Source: Bog-159 sp049511415
GTDB lineage: Bacteria > Acidobacteriota > Terriglobia > Bryobacterales > Bryobacteraceae
Direction: 5' to 3'
DNA: 64,000 nucleotides
Assembly (NCBI GenBank): GCA_049511415.1
Contig: JBEKYC010000003.1
Coordinates: forward strand, 186,001 to 250,000
Below are positions 7,907 through 17,600 of this stretch, piece after piece (the stretch's first letter is position 1; each line of letters starts with the position of its first letter). The position numbers and the translations under genes were made by a program. The notes below the pieces were generated by a model. It worked only from the letters and a program-made list of their open reading frames with translations, had not been told where the DNA came from and ran no database searches.

Positions 7907-8686
7907 TCGCCTTTAAATGTCCATCTGGAAAGATATGACGGACCGCTCGATTTGCTACTGGATCTGATTCGGAAGCAGCAGATCGATATCAAAGATATTC
8001 CCATCGCCACCATCACCGCGCAATACCTGGAGTATATGGATAAGGCGCGCGAATTGGATGTCGATCTGGGAGCGGAGTTCGTGTATATGGCGGCTACCTT
8101 GATCCACATCAAGTCGCGCATGCTGCTGCCGCGCGATCCGGCATTGGCCAAAGATAATTCCGATGAGGATCCGCGCCAGGAACTGGTGGAGAGGCTGCTG
8201 GAGCACGAGAAGTTCAAGACCGCCGCCGAGATGTTGCAGCAAAAGCGGCTGATTGAAGAGAATGTTTGGTCCAACCCGCAGATGGCGCAGTTCACCTCGA
8301 GCGATGAGGATCCGGGCCTGGCAATCACGCTGTTCGACCTGGTGAAGGCGTTCGGCGAGCTGCTGGAGCGGTCCAAGAACCGGCCGGTTTACGAGGTGTC
8401 CGAGGAAGAAGTGAGCGTCGGCCAGATGATTGCGCGATTGAGAACGCTTTTTCTGGAGGTAGGCGCGGACGAGCCGGTTTACATCATGCGGCTCTTTGCG
8501 GAGCAACGCAGCCGAAGGGCGATGATCGCGCTGTTTTTAGCCGTGCTGGAGATGGTGAAACTGCAGGCCGTGCGCGTGGCGCAGACCGATTTATTCGGCG
8601 AGATCGTACTACGAAGACACCAATCGTTCGATGCCGTGTTTGCGGCGGATGAGCCAGTGAGTGCAATCGAGAAGGAATACCGGTAG
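7901..8686 (+). CDS. scpA: Segregation and condensation protein A
   Basis: This 261-residue kleisin is the bridging subunit of the SMC-ScpAB condensin that compacts and segregates the chromosome. The N-terminal signature YDGPLDLLLDLIRKQQIDI (12-30) is typical for binding the SMC neck. The C-terminal winged-helix part binds the SMC head. The start is GTG 7901, since an in-frame TGA at 7892 excludes anything further upstream. No Shine-Dalgarno is visible, and the -10-like TATCGT lies just ahead, so the mRNA may be leaderless. scpB begins directly after the TAG, so the pair is an operon. smc itself is not in the window. Confidence 0.93.
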   Translation: MSSPLNVHLERYDGPLDLLLDLIRKQQIDIKDIPIATITAQYLEYMDKARELDVDLGAEFVYMAATLIHIKSRMLLPRDPALAKDNSDEDPRQELVERLLEHEKFKTAAEMLQQKRLIEENVWSNPQMAQFTSSDEDPGLAITLFDLVKAFGELLERSKNRPVYEVSEEEVSVGQMIARLRTLFLEVGADEPVYIMRLFAEQRSRRAMIALFLAVLEMVKLQAVRVAQTDLFGEIVLRRHQSFDAVFAADEPVSAIEKEYR

Positions 8687-9505
8687 ATGAACGAGGTCGA
8701 GCAGTTGGTTGCGGACGACGCGGAGACGCGGGGAGATGGGGACGCGGAGACGCGGGGACGTGCGGACGCGGAGAATGCGGGCGAGGGGGTGAGCGTTGCT
8801 GACACGGAGACCCCGGATGCGCAGAATGCGGAGGTGATCGCGGCCGACGATCTGCTCGCCGCGGTTGCGGCTCCGGCCTCCAGTTCGTCCGAGGACTCCC
8901 AGTTGAAGGCGCTGCTGGAAGCTGTCGTGTACGTGACCGAGGAGCCGTTGTCGCTGACGCAGATCGCGACGGCACTGGCGCAGCCCCGCGAGCGCGTGGA
9001 GCGGCTGTTGGATGAGTTGGTCGCGGAATATGACAAACCCGAACATGGCGTGACCATGCGCGAGGTGGCCGGCGGATATAAAATGACCACCAAGCCGGAA
9101 CATCACGAAACGGTGCGCAACTTCGTCAAGAGCCTGAAGCCTCCGCTGAAGCTGTCGCTGCCGGCGCTGGAGACGCTGGCGGTGATCGCCTATAAGCAGC
9201 CAGTGACCGCGCCGGAGATCATGGAGATTCGGGGCGTGCAGGGCGCGGGCGTGCTTAAGACGCTGCTCGACCGCAAGCTCATCGCCGAGGCCGGTCGCAA
9301 GAACGTCATCGGCAAGCCGATGCTGTACAAGACGACCAAGGATTTCATGGTGCAGTTCGGATTGAAGGATCTGAGCGAACTGCCCTCTCTGAAAGAATTC
9401 GAAGAAATTCGCCGGATGGCCGTTGAACCCGATGCGCCGGAGCCTGTCGCCGAACCTATTCCGGAGGCAGCCACGGAGCCGGCGCCAGAGCCGAGCGATG
9501 CCTGA
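8687..9505 (+). CDS. scpB: Segregation and condensation protein B
   Basis: This 272-residue ScpB has two winged-helix domains that dimerise and clamp ScpA. The core starts near residue 66 (LKALLEAVVYVTEEPLSL) and includes LPALETLAVIAYKQPVT and IRGVQGAGVLKTLL. The first 65 residues are an acidic low-complexity extension, longer than usual, built partly from three 24-base repeats. The C-terminus ends in a Pro/Glu-rich tail. The ATG directly follows the scpA stop and the TGA overlaps the rluB start, giving a tight scpA-scpB-rluB operon, an arrangement known from many bacteria. Confidence 0.92.
   Translation: MNEVEQLVADDAETRGDGDAETRGRADAENAGEGVSVADTETPDAQNAEVIAADDLLAAVAAPASSSSEDSQLKALLEAVVYVTEEPLSLTQIATALAQPRERVERLLDELVAEYDKPEHGVTMREVAGGYKMTTKPEHHETVRNFVKSLKPPLKLSLPALETLAVIAYKQPVTAPEIMEIRGVQGAGVLKTLLDRKLIAEAGRKNVIGKPMLYKTTKDFMVQFGLKDLSELPSLKEFEEIRRMAVEPDAPEPVAEPIPEAATEPAPEPSDA
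8717..8788 (+). repeat. Three 24-base tandem repeats inside scpB
   Basis: Units begin at 8717, 8741 and 8765. The first two share GACGCGGAGACGCGGGGA exactly; the third has diverged. Each is eight codons, encoding DAETRG-xx, DAETRG-xx and DAENAG-xx. The period preserves frame, so copy-number change would only lengthen the ScpB N-terminus. Confidence 0.85.
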
Positions 9506-10232
9506 GGAAAGGCTCCAGAAGATCCTCTCGCGCGCCGGTGTGGCGTCCCGCCGCAAGGCCGAGCAGATCATGCAGGAAGGCCGCGTGACGGTGAACGGCG
9601 CGGTGGTATCGGAACTCGGCAGCAAAGCGGACCTGGACCGCGATCACATCAAGGTTGACGGGAAGCTGCTGCGCAATCCCAAGCACCTGATCTCCATCGC
9701 GCTGAATAAGCCGGTGGGCGTGGTGACGACGGCGTCCGATCCGGAGGGCAGGCCCACGGTGATGGATCTGGTGCATGGCCTCAAGGAACGTGTGTATCCG
9801 GTAGGCCGGCTGGATTATCACAGCGAAGGATTGCTCCTGCTGACCAATGACGGCGAACTGGCCAATGCCGTCACGTCCGCGTCCATGCACATTCCGAAGA
9901 CGTATTTGGTGAAAGTGACCGGCCTGTTGACGCCCGAGCAGGAGCAGCAGTTCCGTGACGGCGTGCCCCTGGGCGGACGGCGCACGGCGCCCGCGGGTCT
10001 GAGACTAACGCATCGCGCGCAGAATCCCTGGTATGAGGTGCGGCTGATCGAGGGCCGCAAGAACCAGATCCGGGAGATGTTCAAACATTTCGGGCGGCTG
10101 GTGGAGAAGCTGAAACGCGTCAAGATCGGGTTTCTGGAACTGGGCCCGCTGAAGCCTGGCGAATTCCGCTATCTGACCGCGGACGAGGTGGAGCGCTTCC
10201 GCAAGGCCGCGGCGAAGAAGCCAAAAACATGA
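9498..10232 (+). CDS. rluB: 23S rRNA pseudouridine synthase (RluB/RsuA family)
   Basis: This 244-residue enzyme isomerises a uridine in rRNA to pseudouridine. An S4 RNA-binding domain occupies residues 1-60 (LQKILSRAGVASRRKAEQ). The catalytic domain follows, with the active-site aspartate D106 in GRLDYHSEG. The segment EGRKNQIREMF is also typical. The start at ATG 9498 overlaps the scpB stop by eight bases and matches family N-termini. Target specificity (RluB, RluE/F or RsuA type) is inferred from the scpAB neighbourhood, where RluB is usual. The stop overlaps the next ATG as ATGA. Confidence 0.9.
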   Translation: MPEERLQKILSRAGVASRRKAEQIMQEGRVTVNGAVVSELGSKADLDRDHIKVDGKLLRNPKHLISIALNKPVGVVTTASDPEGRPTVMDLVHGLKERVYPVGRLDYHSEGLLLLTNDGELANAVTSASMHIPKTYLVKVTGLLTPEQEQQFRDGVPLGGRRTAPAGLRLTHRAQNPWYEVRLIEGRKNQIREMFKHFGRLVEKLKRVKIGFLELGPLKPGEFRYLTADEVERFRKAAAKKPKT

Positions 10233-10627
10233 GTATCCCCGAGCTGCTCAAGACCAGCCGTACGATCGCCGTAGTGGGGCTTTCGAGCAAGCGCTTCCGG
10301 CCCAGTTACGGCGTCGCCGAGTACATGCAGCGGAACGGCTACCGGATCATTCCGGTGAATCCGTTCGAGGAAACCGTTTTGGGAGAGACATGCTATCCGG
10401 ACATTGGCAGCATTTCCGGCCGGGTAGACATCGTCGACATTTTCCGGCGATCGGATTTCGTGCCCGAGATTGTGGAAGCGGCCATCCGGATCGGCGCGCG
10501 GGCAGTCTGGATGCAGGAGGGCGTGGTGCACGAGGAGGCTGCCGATCGGGCGCGTGCGGCGGGCTTGACCGTGGTGATGGATCGCTGCATTCTGAAGGAC
10601 CACCGGCGGATGTCATTTGGCGGCTAA
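10229..10627 (+). CDS. CoA-binding domain protein (YccU-like)
   Basis: This 132-residue single-domain protein has the Rossmann-type CoA_binding fold. Visible marks are the N-terminal IAVVGLSSKRFRPSYGV loop, VNPFEE at 49-54, VDIVDIFRR and the AVWMQEGVVHEEAA helix. Such proteins bind CoA or a related nucleotide; the physiological role is not settled. It overlaps rluB by four bases and is probably the last gene of the scpA operon. The next gene is on the opposite strand, 22 bases away. Confidence 0.85.
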   Translation: MSIPELLKTSRTIAVVGLSSKRFRPSYGVAEYMQRNGYRIIPVNPFEETVLGETCYPDIGSISGRVDIVDIFRRSDFVPEIVEAAIRIGARAVWMQEGVVHEEAADRARAAGLTVVMDRCILKDHRRMSFGG

Positions 10628-10649
10628 TGACGCAAGCCTTGCAGGCTGC

Positions 10650-11219
10650 CTATCCCTTGCAGCCCTCAAATGCGCCGCCGGGCGCGCCGGTGTATCCCAG
10701 CGCGCGCATGCCGATCTCCGAGTTGTAATAAGCCCGCGAGATCCAGTCCTTTAGATTGCTGAAGTGCGCGTGCCCGCGATAGGCCGCCGGCGCATTTTCG
10801 TCCCAAGTCTCCAGCGTGTGCGGATAGGCCATGTATGTCATGAGCTCCGTTTGCTGCTCCGCGGTCAGATATACGAACGCGGTGCGGTAACGCGCGAAGG
10901 ACTCGCCATCCAGAAAAGCCAGGCTGTCCAGGAAGCTGCGCTGCGTTTCGTGCGTCTCAACCGCCAACACTTCGTCCAGGAAGCGATTCACCAGCGCCGC
11001 CTTAGCACCGGGCGTGTCGGTGGCGGGTATCAGCATATCGGCGAACGCTACGAGCGTCTGGTTTTGGTGGCCGTCCAGAAACAGGGGCTTCCAATCGGCG
11101 CGGGCCAAGTCCTTCGATGCATCGTAATCGGAAGGAAACTCGCGCGCGGACGCGCCGCCAGCCGTGGCAACCGCGGCGGCTCCCAGCAACGTGTGACGAA
11201 ACAAATCCCGGCGGTTCAT
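10650..11219 (-). CDS. Gluconate 2-dehydrogenase subunit 3 family protein (Tat-exported)
   Basis: This 189-residue protein opens with a twin-arginine signal (NRRDLFRHTLLGAAAVATA), so it is likely to be exported folded. The mature part fits the small subunit of membrane-bound FAD dehydrogenases, which helps maturation or export of the flavoprotein. I start it at ATG 11219; longer readings upstream would run into the divergent GMC gene. It is divergent from that GMC oxidoreductase by 25 bases, which supports a complex of subunit 3, flavoprotein and cytochrome c. Confidence 0.85.
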   Translation of the reverse strand: MNRRDLFRHTLLGAAAVATAGGASAREFPSDYDASKDLARADWKPLFLDGHQNQTLVAFADMLIPATDTPGAKAALVNRFLDEVLAVETHETQRSFLDSLAFLDGESFARYRTAFVYLTAEQQTELMTYMAYPHTLETWDENAPAAYRGHAHFSNLKDWISRAYYNSEIGMRALGYTGAPGGAFEGCKG

Positions 11220-11244
11220 TAGCGGAACTATAATACCTTTAACA
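11220..11244. promoter_or_regulatory. Divergent core promoter between dehydrogenase genes
   Basis: The 25-base gap contains TATAAT at 11229-11234 on the plus strand. Its complement reads TATTATAG for the minus gene. The plus-strand hexamer ends ten bases before the GMC start codon, and no Shine-Dalgarno is seen on either side. The -35 matches are weak. One AT-rich core may serve both directions. Confidence 0.45.
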
Positions 11245-12933
11245 ATGCTGTCCGCACAAGCAGGTTCGGAATCGTACGATGCGATCGTGGTGGGCTCCGG
11301 CGCGACCGGCGGCTGGGCGGCTAAGCGGCTGTCGGAAGCCGGCCTGAAAGTCGCTCTGCTCGAAGCCGGGCGCAAGATCTCGCCCAAGGAATTCACGGAG
11401 CACATGCCGCCCTACAAGCTGAAGTACCGCGACATGTCGCCGGAGATCGCGCGCACGCGCCCGATCCAGAGGCAATGCTACGCCTGCATGGAGTACAACT
11501 ACGACTGGTTCGTAGACGATCTGCAGAACCCTTACAGTACGCCTGCGGGGAAGCCGTTCACCTGGCAGCGGCTGCGCATCGAAGGCGGACGCACACTGGT
11601 GTGGGGACGCCAAAGCTATCGCATGAGCGACCTGGATTTCAAAGCTGCCGATCACGATGGGTACGGTGAGAGTTGGCCTCTCTCTTACAAGGAGATGGAT
11701 CCCTATTACAACATCGTGGAGCGCTACGTAGGCATCAGCGGCGCCGCGGAGGGTAATCCGACGCTGCCGGACGGCCAGTTTCTGCCGGCGATGAAAATGA
11801 CTTGCGGCGAGGTGCGGCTGCGCGAGCGCGTGCAGGCGGAATTTGGGCGCACGGTCACCATCGGCCGCACGGCCATACTCACGCAGAATCATAACGGCCG
11901 CGCGGCCTGCCACTATTGCGGACCTTGCGAGCGCGGCTGCGTGACGTTCTCCTATTTCAGCAGCCCGTTCACCACGGTGGCGGACGCACTGAAAACCAAG
12001 AATTGCACCCTGATCACGAATGCGATTGTGCGCCACGTGGACATGGACAACGGGACCAATCGCGCGACCGGCGTCACGTACATCGATAGTCTCTCGCACA
12101 AGAGCTATCAGGTGCGGGCGCGCAGCGTGATTCTGTGCGCGCAGGCGCTCGAATCGGCGCGCATTTTACTGAACTCCTCGACGCGCGTGTACTCCACGGG
12201 GTTGGCGAATTCCAGCGGCGCGCTGGGGCATTACATCATGGATCACGCGGTGGGCGGCGGCGCGGCCGGCGACTTGCCAGGCTTCGATCCGACACCCGGG
12301 TCGCCCAGCGGGCCGCATCGCGCCAACGGCATCTACGTGATCCGTTTCCGTAACGTGCTGAACGGGCCGCGGCATCCGCGGTTCATTCGCGGCTATGGTT
12401 TTCAGGGGGGCGCCAACGCCGGATTCAACTTCGGCGCGCAAGGTTTTGGCGCGCATTACAAGAAGGCGGTCCTGGCGGGCTCGTACAGCATCGATCTGGG
12501 CGCGTTCGGCGAGTCGCTGGCGCGTTTTGACAATTATTGCGAAATCGATCCGGATCTGCGGGACGCCTGGGGTATCCCCGCCTTGCGCATTCAGATGACC
12601 CATGGCGACAATGAGAAAGCCATGATGGAAGATGCCGCCAGCACCGCGGCCGAGATGTTGGAGGCAGCCGGTGCGAAGAACATCAAAGTCAATGCGGATC
12701 TGGCCATGCCCGGCATGGCGATCCATGAAGTGGGCACGGCGCGCATGGGCGCCGATCCCAAAAAGTTCGTGCTGGATCCTTATAATCAAACGCACGACGT
12801 GAAGAACCTGTTCGTGATGGATGGCGCATGCTATCCTTCTTCGGCCTGCCAGAATCCCACTCTCACCTTCATGGCGTTGACCGTGAGGGCCTGCGATCAC
12901 CTGATCGAACGGTACAAGAAGAGCGAAGTGTAG
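11245..12933 (+). CDS. GMC-family FAD oxidoreductase (sugar/alcohol dehydrogenase large subunit)
   Basis: This 562-residue flavoprotein has the N-terminal FAD-binding GSGATGGW loop (17-24) and the GMC C-terminal block with IHEVGTARMG and NPTLTF. It probably oxidises a sugar or sugar acid and passes electrons to the downstream cytochrome. Cysteines 222, 225, 228 and 232 form a cluster. The C222-X5-C228-X3-C232 spacing equals that of the 3Fe-4S site in FAD-dependent glucose dehydrogenase. No signal peptide is present, so export would ride with the Tat-bearing subunit 3 partner. The substrate is unknown; gluconate or glucose are candidates. Confidence 0.88.
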   Translation: MLSAQAGSESYDAIVVGSGATGGWAAKRLSEAGLKVALLEAGRKISPKEFTEHMPPYKLKYRDMSPEIARTRPIQRQCYACMEYNYDWFVDDLQNPYSTPAGKPFTWQRLRIEGGRTLVWGRQSYRMSDLDFKAADHDGYGESWPLSYKEMDPYYNIVERYVGISGAAEGNPTLPDGQFLPAMKMTCGEVRLRERVQAEFGRTVTIGRTAILTQNHNGRAACHYCGPCERGCVTFSYFSSPFTTVADALKTKNCTLITNAIVRHVDMDNGTNRATGVTYIDSLSHKSYQVRARSVILCAQALESARILLNSSTRVYSTGLANSSGALGHYIMDHAVGGGAAGDLPGFDPTPGSPSGPHRANGIYVIRFRNVLNGPRHPRFIRGYGFQGGANAGFNFGAQGFGAHYKKAVLAGSYSIDLGAFGESLARFDNYCEIDPDLRDAWGIPALRIQMTHGDNEKAMMEDAASTAAEMLEAAGAKNIKVNADLAMPGMAIHEVGTARMGADPKKFVLDPYNQTHDVKNLFVMDGACYPSSACQNPTLTFMALTVRACDHLIERYKKSEV

Positions 12934-12946
12934 CGGAACAAAACCA

Positions 12947-14059
12947 ATGATACGTATTTTCTGCGTTTGCCTTTTGGCGGTGTGGAGCGCGGGGGCCGCC
13001 GTGCCGCCCGTGATTTCCGGTGATTCGGAACGGGGCGCCAAGCTGTTCGAGAATCAACGCTGCGTCCAATGCCACAGCGTAAACGGGAAGGGCGGCAAAA
13101 TGGGCATGGACCTGAGCGCGCGCGTGGATCGCGGCTTCACCCCCGCCTTGCTGGCCAGCGCCATTTGGAACCATGCGCCCGTGATGTGGGCAGCCATGGA
13201 AGGCGCAGGCATTGAACGGCCGCAGTTGAGCGCACCGGATGCCGCCGATCTCTTCGCCTACTTGTATTCCACGCGCTTCTTCGATAAACCGGGCGACGCC
13301 GCGCGTGGCAAACAGGCATTCGCGGACCGGCATTGCGCGGGTTGCCACGGAATCACCGAATCGCGCGCGGAGGGAGCGCCACCCGTCGTGAAATGGGAGT
13401 CGCTGGGCGAGCCGGTGGTCCTTGTGCAACAGATGTGGGACCACAGCAGCAACATGCGGGAGGCGTTCGCGCGCAAGAAGATTGCCTGGCAGGAGCTGAC
13501 TGCGCCGGAGTTGAGCGATATCCTCGCTTATTTGCGGAACCTGCCCGAGACCCGCGGCCTGGCATCGCATTTCTCATTCACTTCGGGCGAAGGCGGCAGC
13601 GCCATATTCGAGTCGAAAGGCTGTGTGAAGTGCCATGTGGGAAAACTGGCGCTGGAAGACCGGCTGCACAGTCTGACTCTGACTGAAATCGCGGTGGATA
13701 TGTGGAACCACGCGCCTCGAATGAAGCAGCCGGTGCCCCAACTTTCCGAAGACGAGATGCGGCAACTGCTGAGTTATTTGTGGATGCGCCAATTCGTCTA
13801 TGCGAAGGGCGATGCCGCGCGCGGTAAGCAGGTGTTCGCCGCCAAGCGCTGCGCGGAGTGTCACAACGGCGGCGAGCATGGGGCGGCGCCCCTGCCTGGA
13901 CAGGCACGCGGCTATTCGGAAATCACCATCATCTCGGCGCTATGGAAGCACGGTCCGCAGATGTTCAGCCGCATGCGAGATGCCAAGATCAACTGGCCGC
14001 GCTTTAACAATCCGCAGCAGATGTCGGATCTGGTGGCCTATTTGAACACCGTGCAGTAG
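12947..14059 (+). CDS. Tetraheme cytochrome c
   Basis: This 370-residue periplasmic protein has a signal peptide (about 1-18) and four CxxCH heme sites at residues 39-43, 130-134, 226-230 and 302-306. Each lies in a separate cytochrome c module, and the modules repeat features such as AARGKQ and WNHAP, indicating internal duplication. It starts 13 bases after the GMC stop and is probably its electron acceptor, relaying electrons to the respiratory chain. Related alcohol and gluconate dehydrogenase cytochromes usually carry three hemes, so the fourth module is an extension. Confidence 0.9.
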   Translation: MIRIFCVCLLAVWSAGAAVPPVISGDSERGAKLFENQRCVQCHSVNGKGGKMGMDLSARVDRGFTPALLASAIWNHAPVMWAAMEGAGIERPQLSAPDAADLFAYLYSTRFFDKPGDAARGKQAFADRHCAGCHGITESRAEGAPPVVKWESLGEPVVLVQQMWDHSSNMREAFARKKIAWQELTAPELSDILAYLRNLPETRGLASHFSFTSGEGGSAIFESKGCVKCHVGKLALEDRLHSLTLTEIAVDMWNHAPRMKQPVPQLSEDEMRQLLSYLWMRQFVYAKGDAARGKQVFAAKRCAECHNGGEHGAAPLPGQARGYSEITIISALWKHGPQMFSRMRDAKINWPRFNNPQQMSDLVAYLNTVQ

Positions 14060-14328
14060 CGCGGTCACGCGATTCGCGGAAAATTAGCGCCTTGCCGGAG
14101 AGCCCCTGCCCGTCTAGGGTCTTGGCTTCGTTTTTCGAATTGGCCCCGGGCTGGGGAAATATCCTTGTGACAAGTACTTACACTTGCCGAGTGGCGCGCC
14201 GAGGACGTCAGTGCCCATCAGATCGGCTGCGCGCGCATTTGCCATCTGGCCTTGGCCACTTAGCTCTTTCGCGTCGATGCGCGCAGTCGAGCCGCTGCTA
14301 TAGTGTGGGTGAAAAAGGAGCTTTTGAA
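14060..14328. other. Intergenic gap before the accessory block
   Basis: This 269-base stretch has no convincing gene. An open frame from 14092 runs through it into the next gene, but its sequence is not protein-like and lacks a ribosome site. TATAGT at 14299-14304 is a possible -10 for the gene at 14329; no good -35 is seen. Confidence 0.5.
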
Positions 14329-14652
14329 GTGGCACAGATTATTCCTCTCGGTTTCGTCACCGCAAACAGCAGTCCCTTGACGGCCAACGTCCCGGCGCCA
14401 TCCGGATTTCCTCTGCGGTGCAACAAAGTTCTGGTGCAGGCCTACAAAACGGCGAACACCACCGATTACGTATTTGTGGGCTTGACCGGCATGAACAAGA
14501 CTACCGGCGCTAACGTCGCCGCGGTCCTGCAGGCCGGCCAATCGGCGGTCGTCGGCGACGAGCGCGATTCGAACGTCATCGATCCCACCAGTCTGGAAAT
14601 AGACAGCATTTCTGGCACGGCCGTGGTTACTGGTTTGCTCTACCAGCGGTAG
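14329..14652 (+). CDS. Small beta-rich protein of unknown function
   Basis: This 107-residue protein starts at GTG 14329, nine bases after AAGGAG (14315-14320). It has no signal peptide. The composition, rich in Thr, Val, Ala and Asn with alternating hydrophobics, suggests an all-beta fold. It resembles small phage virion or tail-associated proteins in style only, and I do not recognise a family. It lies 43 bases before the large fibre-like gene, which also has a clear Shine-Dalgarno. The two may be co-expressed and interact. Confidence 0.6.
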   Translation: MAQIIPLGFVTANSSPLTANVPAPSGFPLRCNKVLVQAYKTANTTDYVFVGLTGMNKTTGANVAAVLQAGQSAVVGDERDSNVIDPTSLEIDSISGTAVVTGLLYQR

Positions 14653-14695
14653 CCAGCCCTTCATCTCAAAAAAAGAACAAGGAGACACATTCCAT

Positions 14696-17600
14696 ATGAG
14701 CAGAATCGCTCTTGCAGGATTCGTGTGTCTGTTGGTTGTATTCGCCGCTTCCGCGCAAGTTACGGTGGAAGGCGGCGGGCCATCGCTCACGAACATACCT
14801 AACGGCGCCGCAATCTGGTACGCGGCAGGTGCGCCGGTCAACACAGTCGGCGCCAATGGCGATTATTACGTCAACACCAGTAGTTATTGTCTGTACGGTC
14901 CCAAGGCGAGCGGCGTGTGGCCGTCTACCTGCGCTTCGTCGGTAAGGCAGCTCGGCTACGTGGCCGAAGACGTGGGGAACCGGGGAACCGCGGGCGGATA
15001 CGCGCCTCTCGATTCGAACGGACTCGTTCCGCCCGCCAATCTGCCGCCGATCACGGCCGTGAACGGGACCACCCTGCCAGGCAATAGCGCCTCGGATCAG
15101 ACCGTTGTGACGACCGCGCCCACCGTAGGCGCTTGGGCGGCGCTTCCCGCATGCCCCGACACCGGAGGCAATCACCTGAACTATAGCGTGGTGACTCACG
15201 GGTTCTTGTGCGGCAATACCGGGGGCACGGCGGGCAGCGTGAATTTTGGCGGGGTCGGCAACGGCACTAATGCCAACGCGCTCCTGATCAGCGGCACTTT
15301 GGGCTATACGGGCGGCGGTTCGGTGAATGCAAACCAGTTAGGTGGCGTGTCTTTGGCCGCATTGCCGACCGGACTTCTCAAAATTACCACCGGAACGGGC
15401 CTGCCCAGCGTAGCCACCTTTTCCGATCTTACGAACCTGTTGGGTTTCACTCCCGAGAATCCGGGCAACAAAGGTGTGGCAAATGGGTACGCCCCGCTGG
15501 GCGCCTCCGCGACTGTGCCACTTACTAACTTGCCCACGATTCCATATGGCCAGCTTAGCGGAGTTCAGTCGAGCCTTGGTTTCATGGCGGAGAATGCCGC
15601 GAATAAGAATGCCGTCAATGGCTACGCACCGCTGGATTCGAACGGGCTGGTTCCGTCGGCTAATCTGCCACCGATCACGGCTGTGAGCGGAACGAGCATT
15701 CCGGGCAACAGCGGGTCCGATCAGACGGTTGTGACGACCGCTCCCGCGGTGAGTGCGTGGGCGGCTCTTCCGGCATGCCCGGACACAGGAGGCAATCACC
15801 TGAACTATAGCGTGGTGACGCATGGATTCTTGTGCGGCAATACCGGTGGCACGGCGGGCAGCGTGAATTTTGGCGGGGTCGGCAACGGAATCAATGCCAA
15901 CGCGCTCCTGATCAGCGGCACTTTGGGCTATACGGGCGGCGGTTCGGTGAATGCGAACCAATTAAGTGGCGTGTCTTTGGCCGCACTGCCGACCGGACTT
16001 CTCAAAATCACCACTGGCACGGGCCTGCCCAGCGTGGCCACGTTTTCCGATCTTACGAACCTCTTGGGTTTCACTCCCGAGAATCTGGGCAACAAAGGTG
16101 TGGCAAATGGGTACGCGCCGCTGGGCGCCTCCGCGACCGTGCCACTTACTAACTTGCCCACGATTCCATACGGCCAGCTTAGCGGAGTTCAGGCCAGCCT
16201 GGGTTTCACGGCGGAGAATGCCGCGAATAAGAATGCCGCCAATGGCTATGCGCCGCTGGATTCCAACAAGTTGTTGCCGGCAGCCAATCTACCCACGTCA
16301 ATCCCTCTAACCAACTTACCCACCATTCCGTTTGCGCAGACCAGTGGCGTCCAAGCCGCGATCGGGTTCACTCCCGAAAACGCGGCCAATAAGGGCGCGG
16401 CCGGAGGCTACGCGCCCCTGGATGGTTCCACTACGGTGCCGCTGGTCAATCTGCCTACCATTCCGTACAGCCAGACTTCCGGCGTGCAGGCGGCCCTTGG
16501 CTACAGCGCCGAGAACACTGCCAATAAGGGCGCAGCCGGAGGATACGCACCCCTGGGAGCCGGTTCCACCACGGTGCCGCTGGTCAATCTGCCTGCCATT
16601 CCGTACAGTCAAACTTCCGGCGTGCAAGCGGCCCTCGGCTACAGCGCCGAGAACACTGCCAATAAAGGCGCGGCCAATGGATACGCGCCGCTGAATAGCT
16701 CGCAAGCGGTCCCGTTAGCCAATCTGCCGGCTATTCCCTACTCACAGACCAGTGGTGTCCAGGCGGCGCTAGGCTATACCGCGGAAAATGCGGCGAACAA
16801 GAACCAGGCAGGCGGCTACGCCTCTCTAGATAGCGGCGCGCACCTTCCAGCGGCAAATATGCCGGCACTGTCAGGCGATCTGGCAAGCGTCGCCGGATCT
16901 GCGAATGTTAATGTCGGCACGGTTCTGGGTGGGCAGACCCCGGTAACCAGCACAAGCATTGCTAACGCAACGTTGTCGGCCGCCTTTACGAACCTGCAGG
17001 CAACGGGTAGCGCGCAGTTTGGGTCGGGAAGCTACCAGTCCACCATCTCCAGCTCATTTACGTCGAATCGCAGCTGGATCGTCCCGGACTTCAGCGGCAC
17101 AATGGTGATGAATGGATCGGTCTATGCCGCCGGCGGGGGGACCGCGCAGGCGCAAACCGCGGCGCTGCCGGGCCCCCTGACTTCCTACGCGGCCGGGATG
17201 CAGGTGGAATGGTTGCCCATCGCCGCGAATACCGCGTCTGGGCCCACGCTGAACGTCAATAGCCTGGGCGCGGTCACAATCACCAAGTGCGGAGGTGCGG
17301 CGCTTGCGGCCAACGATGTGGTTACGACCGCCGTAGCATTTGCCGTCTACGACGGGACCAACCTCGAGCTACAAAATCCGCAGGCGGTGGGGTGCAATGC
17401 GCCGACCACGGCGCAACTGCCCAACACCACTCTGATGACGGTACTCGCGGGGAATGCCAATGGATCGACTATTGCTACCGGAGCCAGTTACATAGGCATG
17501 GGCACGGCGGGCAGCAGTACGAGTGAGGCGGCCAGGCTCCTTTTCGTCCCGGCCGCGTGCACGTTGCGCAGCTTCCACCTGACCACCACGTCCACCAACA

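Noticed and set aside
14092..14328. N-terminal extension of the small gene at 14329
   Set aside because: The extra 79 residues look unlike protein and have no ribosome site; GTG 14329 has a good AAGGAG.
15575..16198. Assembly error as the source of the 624-base repeat
   Set aside because: The two copies differ at many scattered positions, so they are not a simple duplicated read; still worth confirming with long reads.
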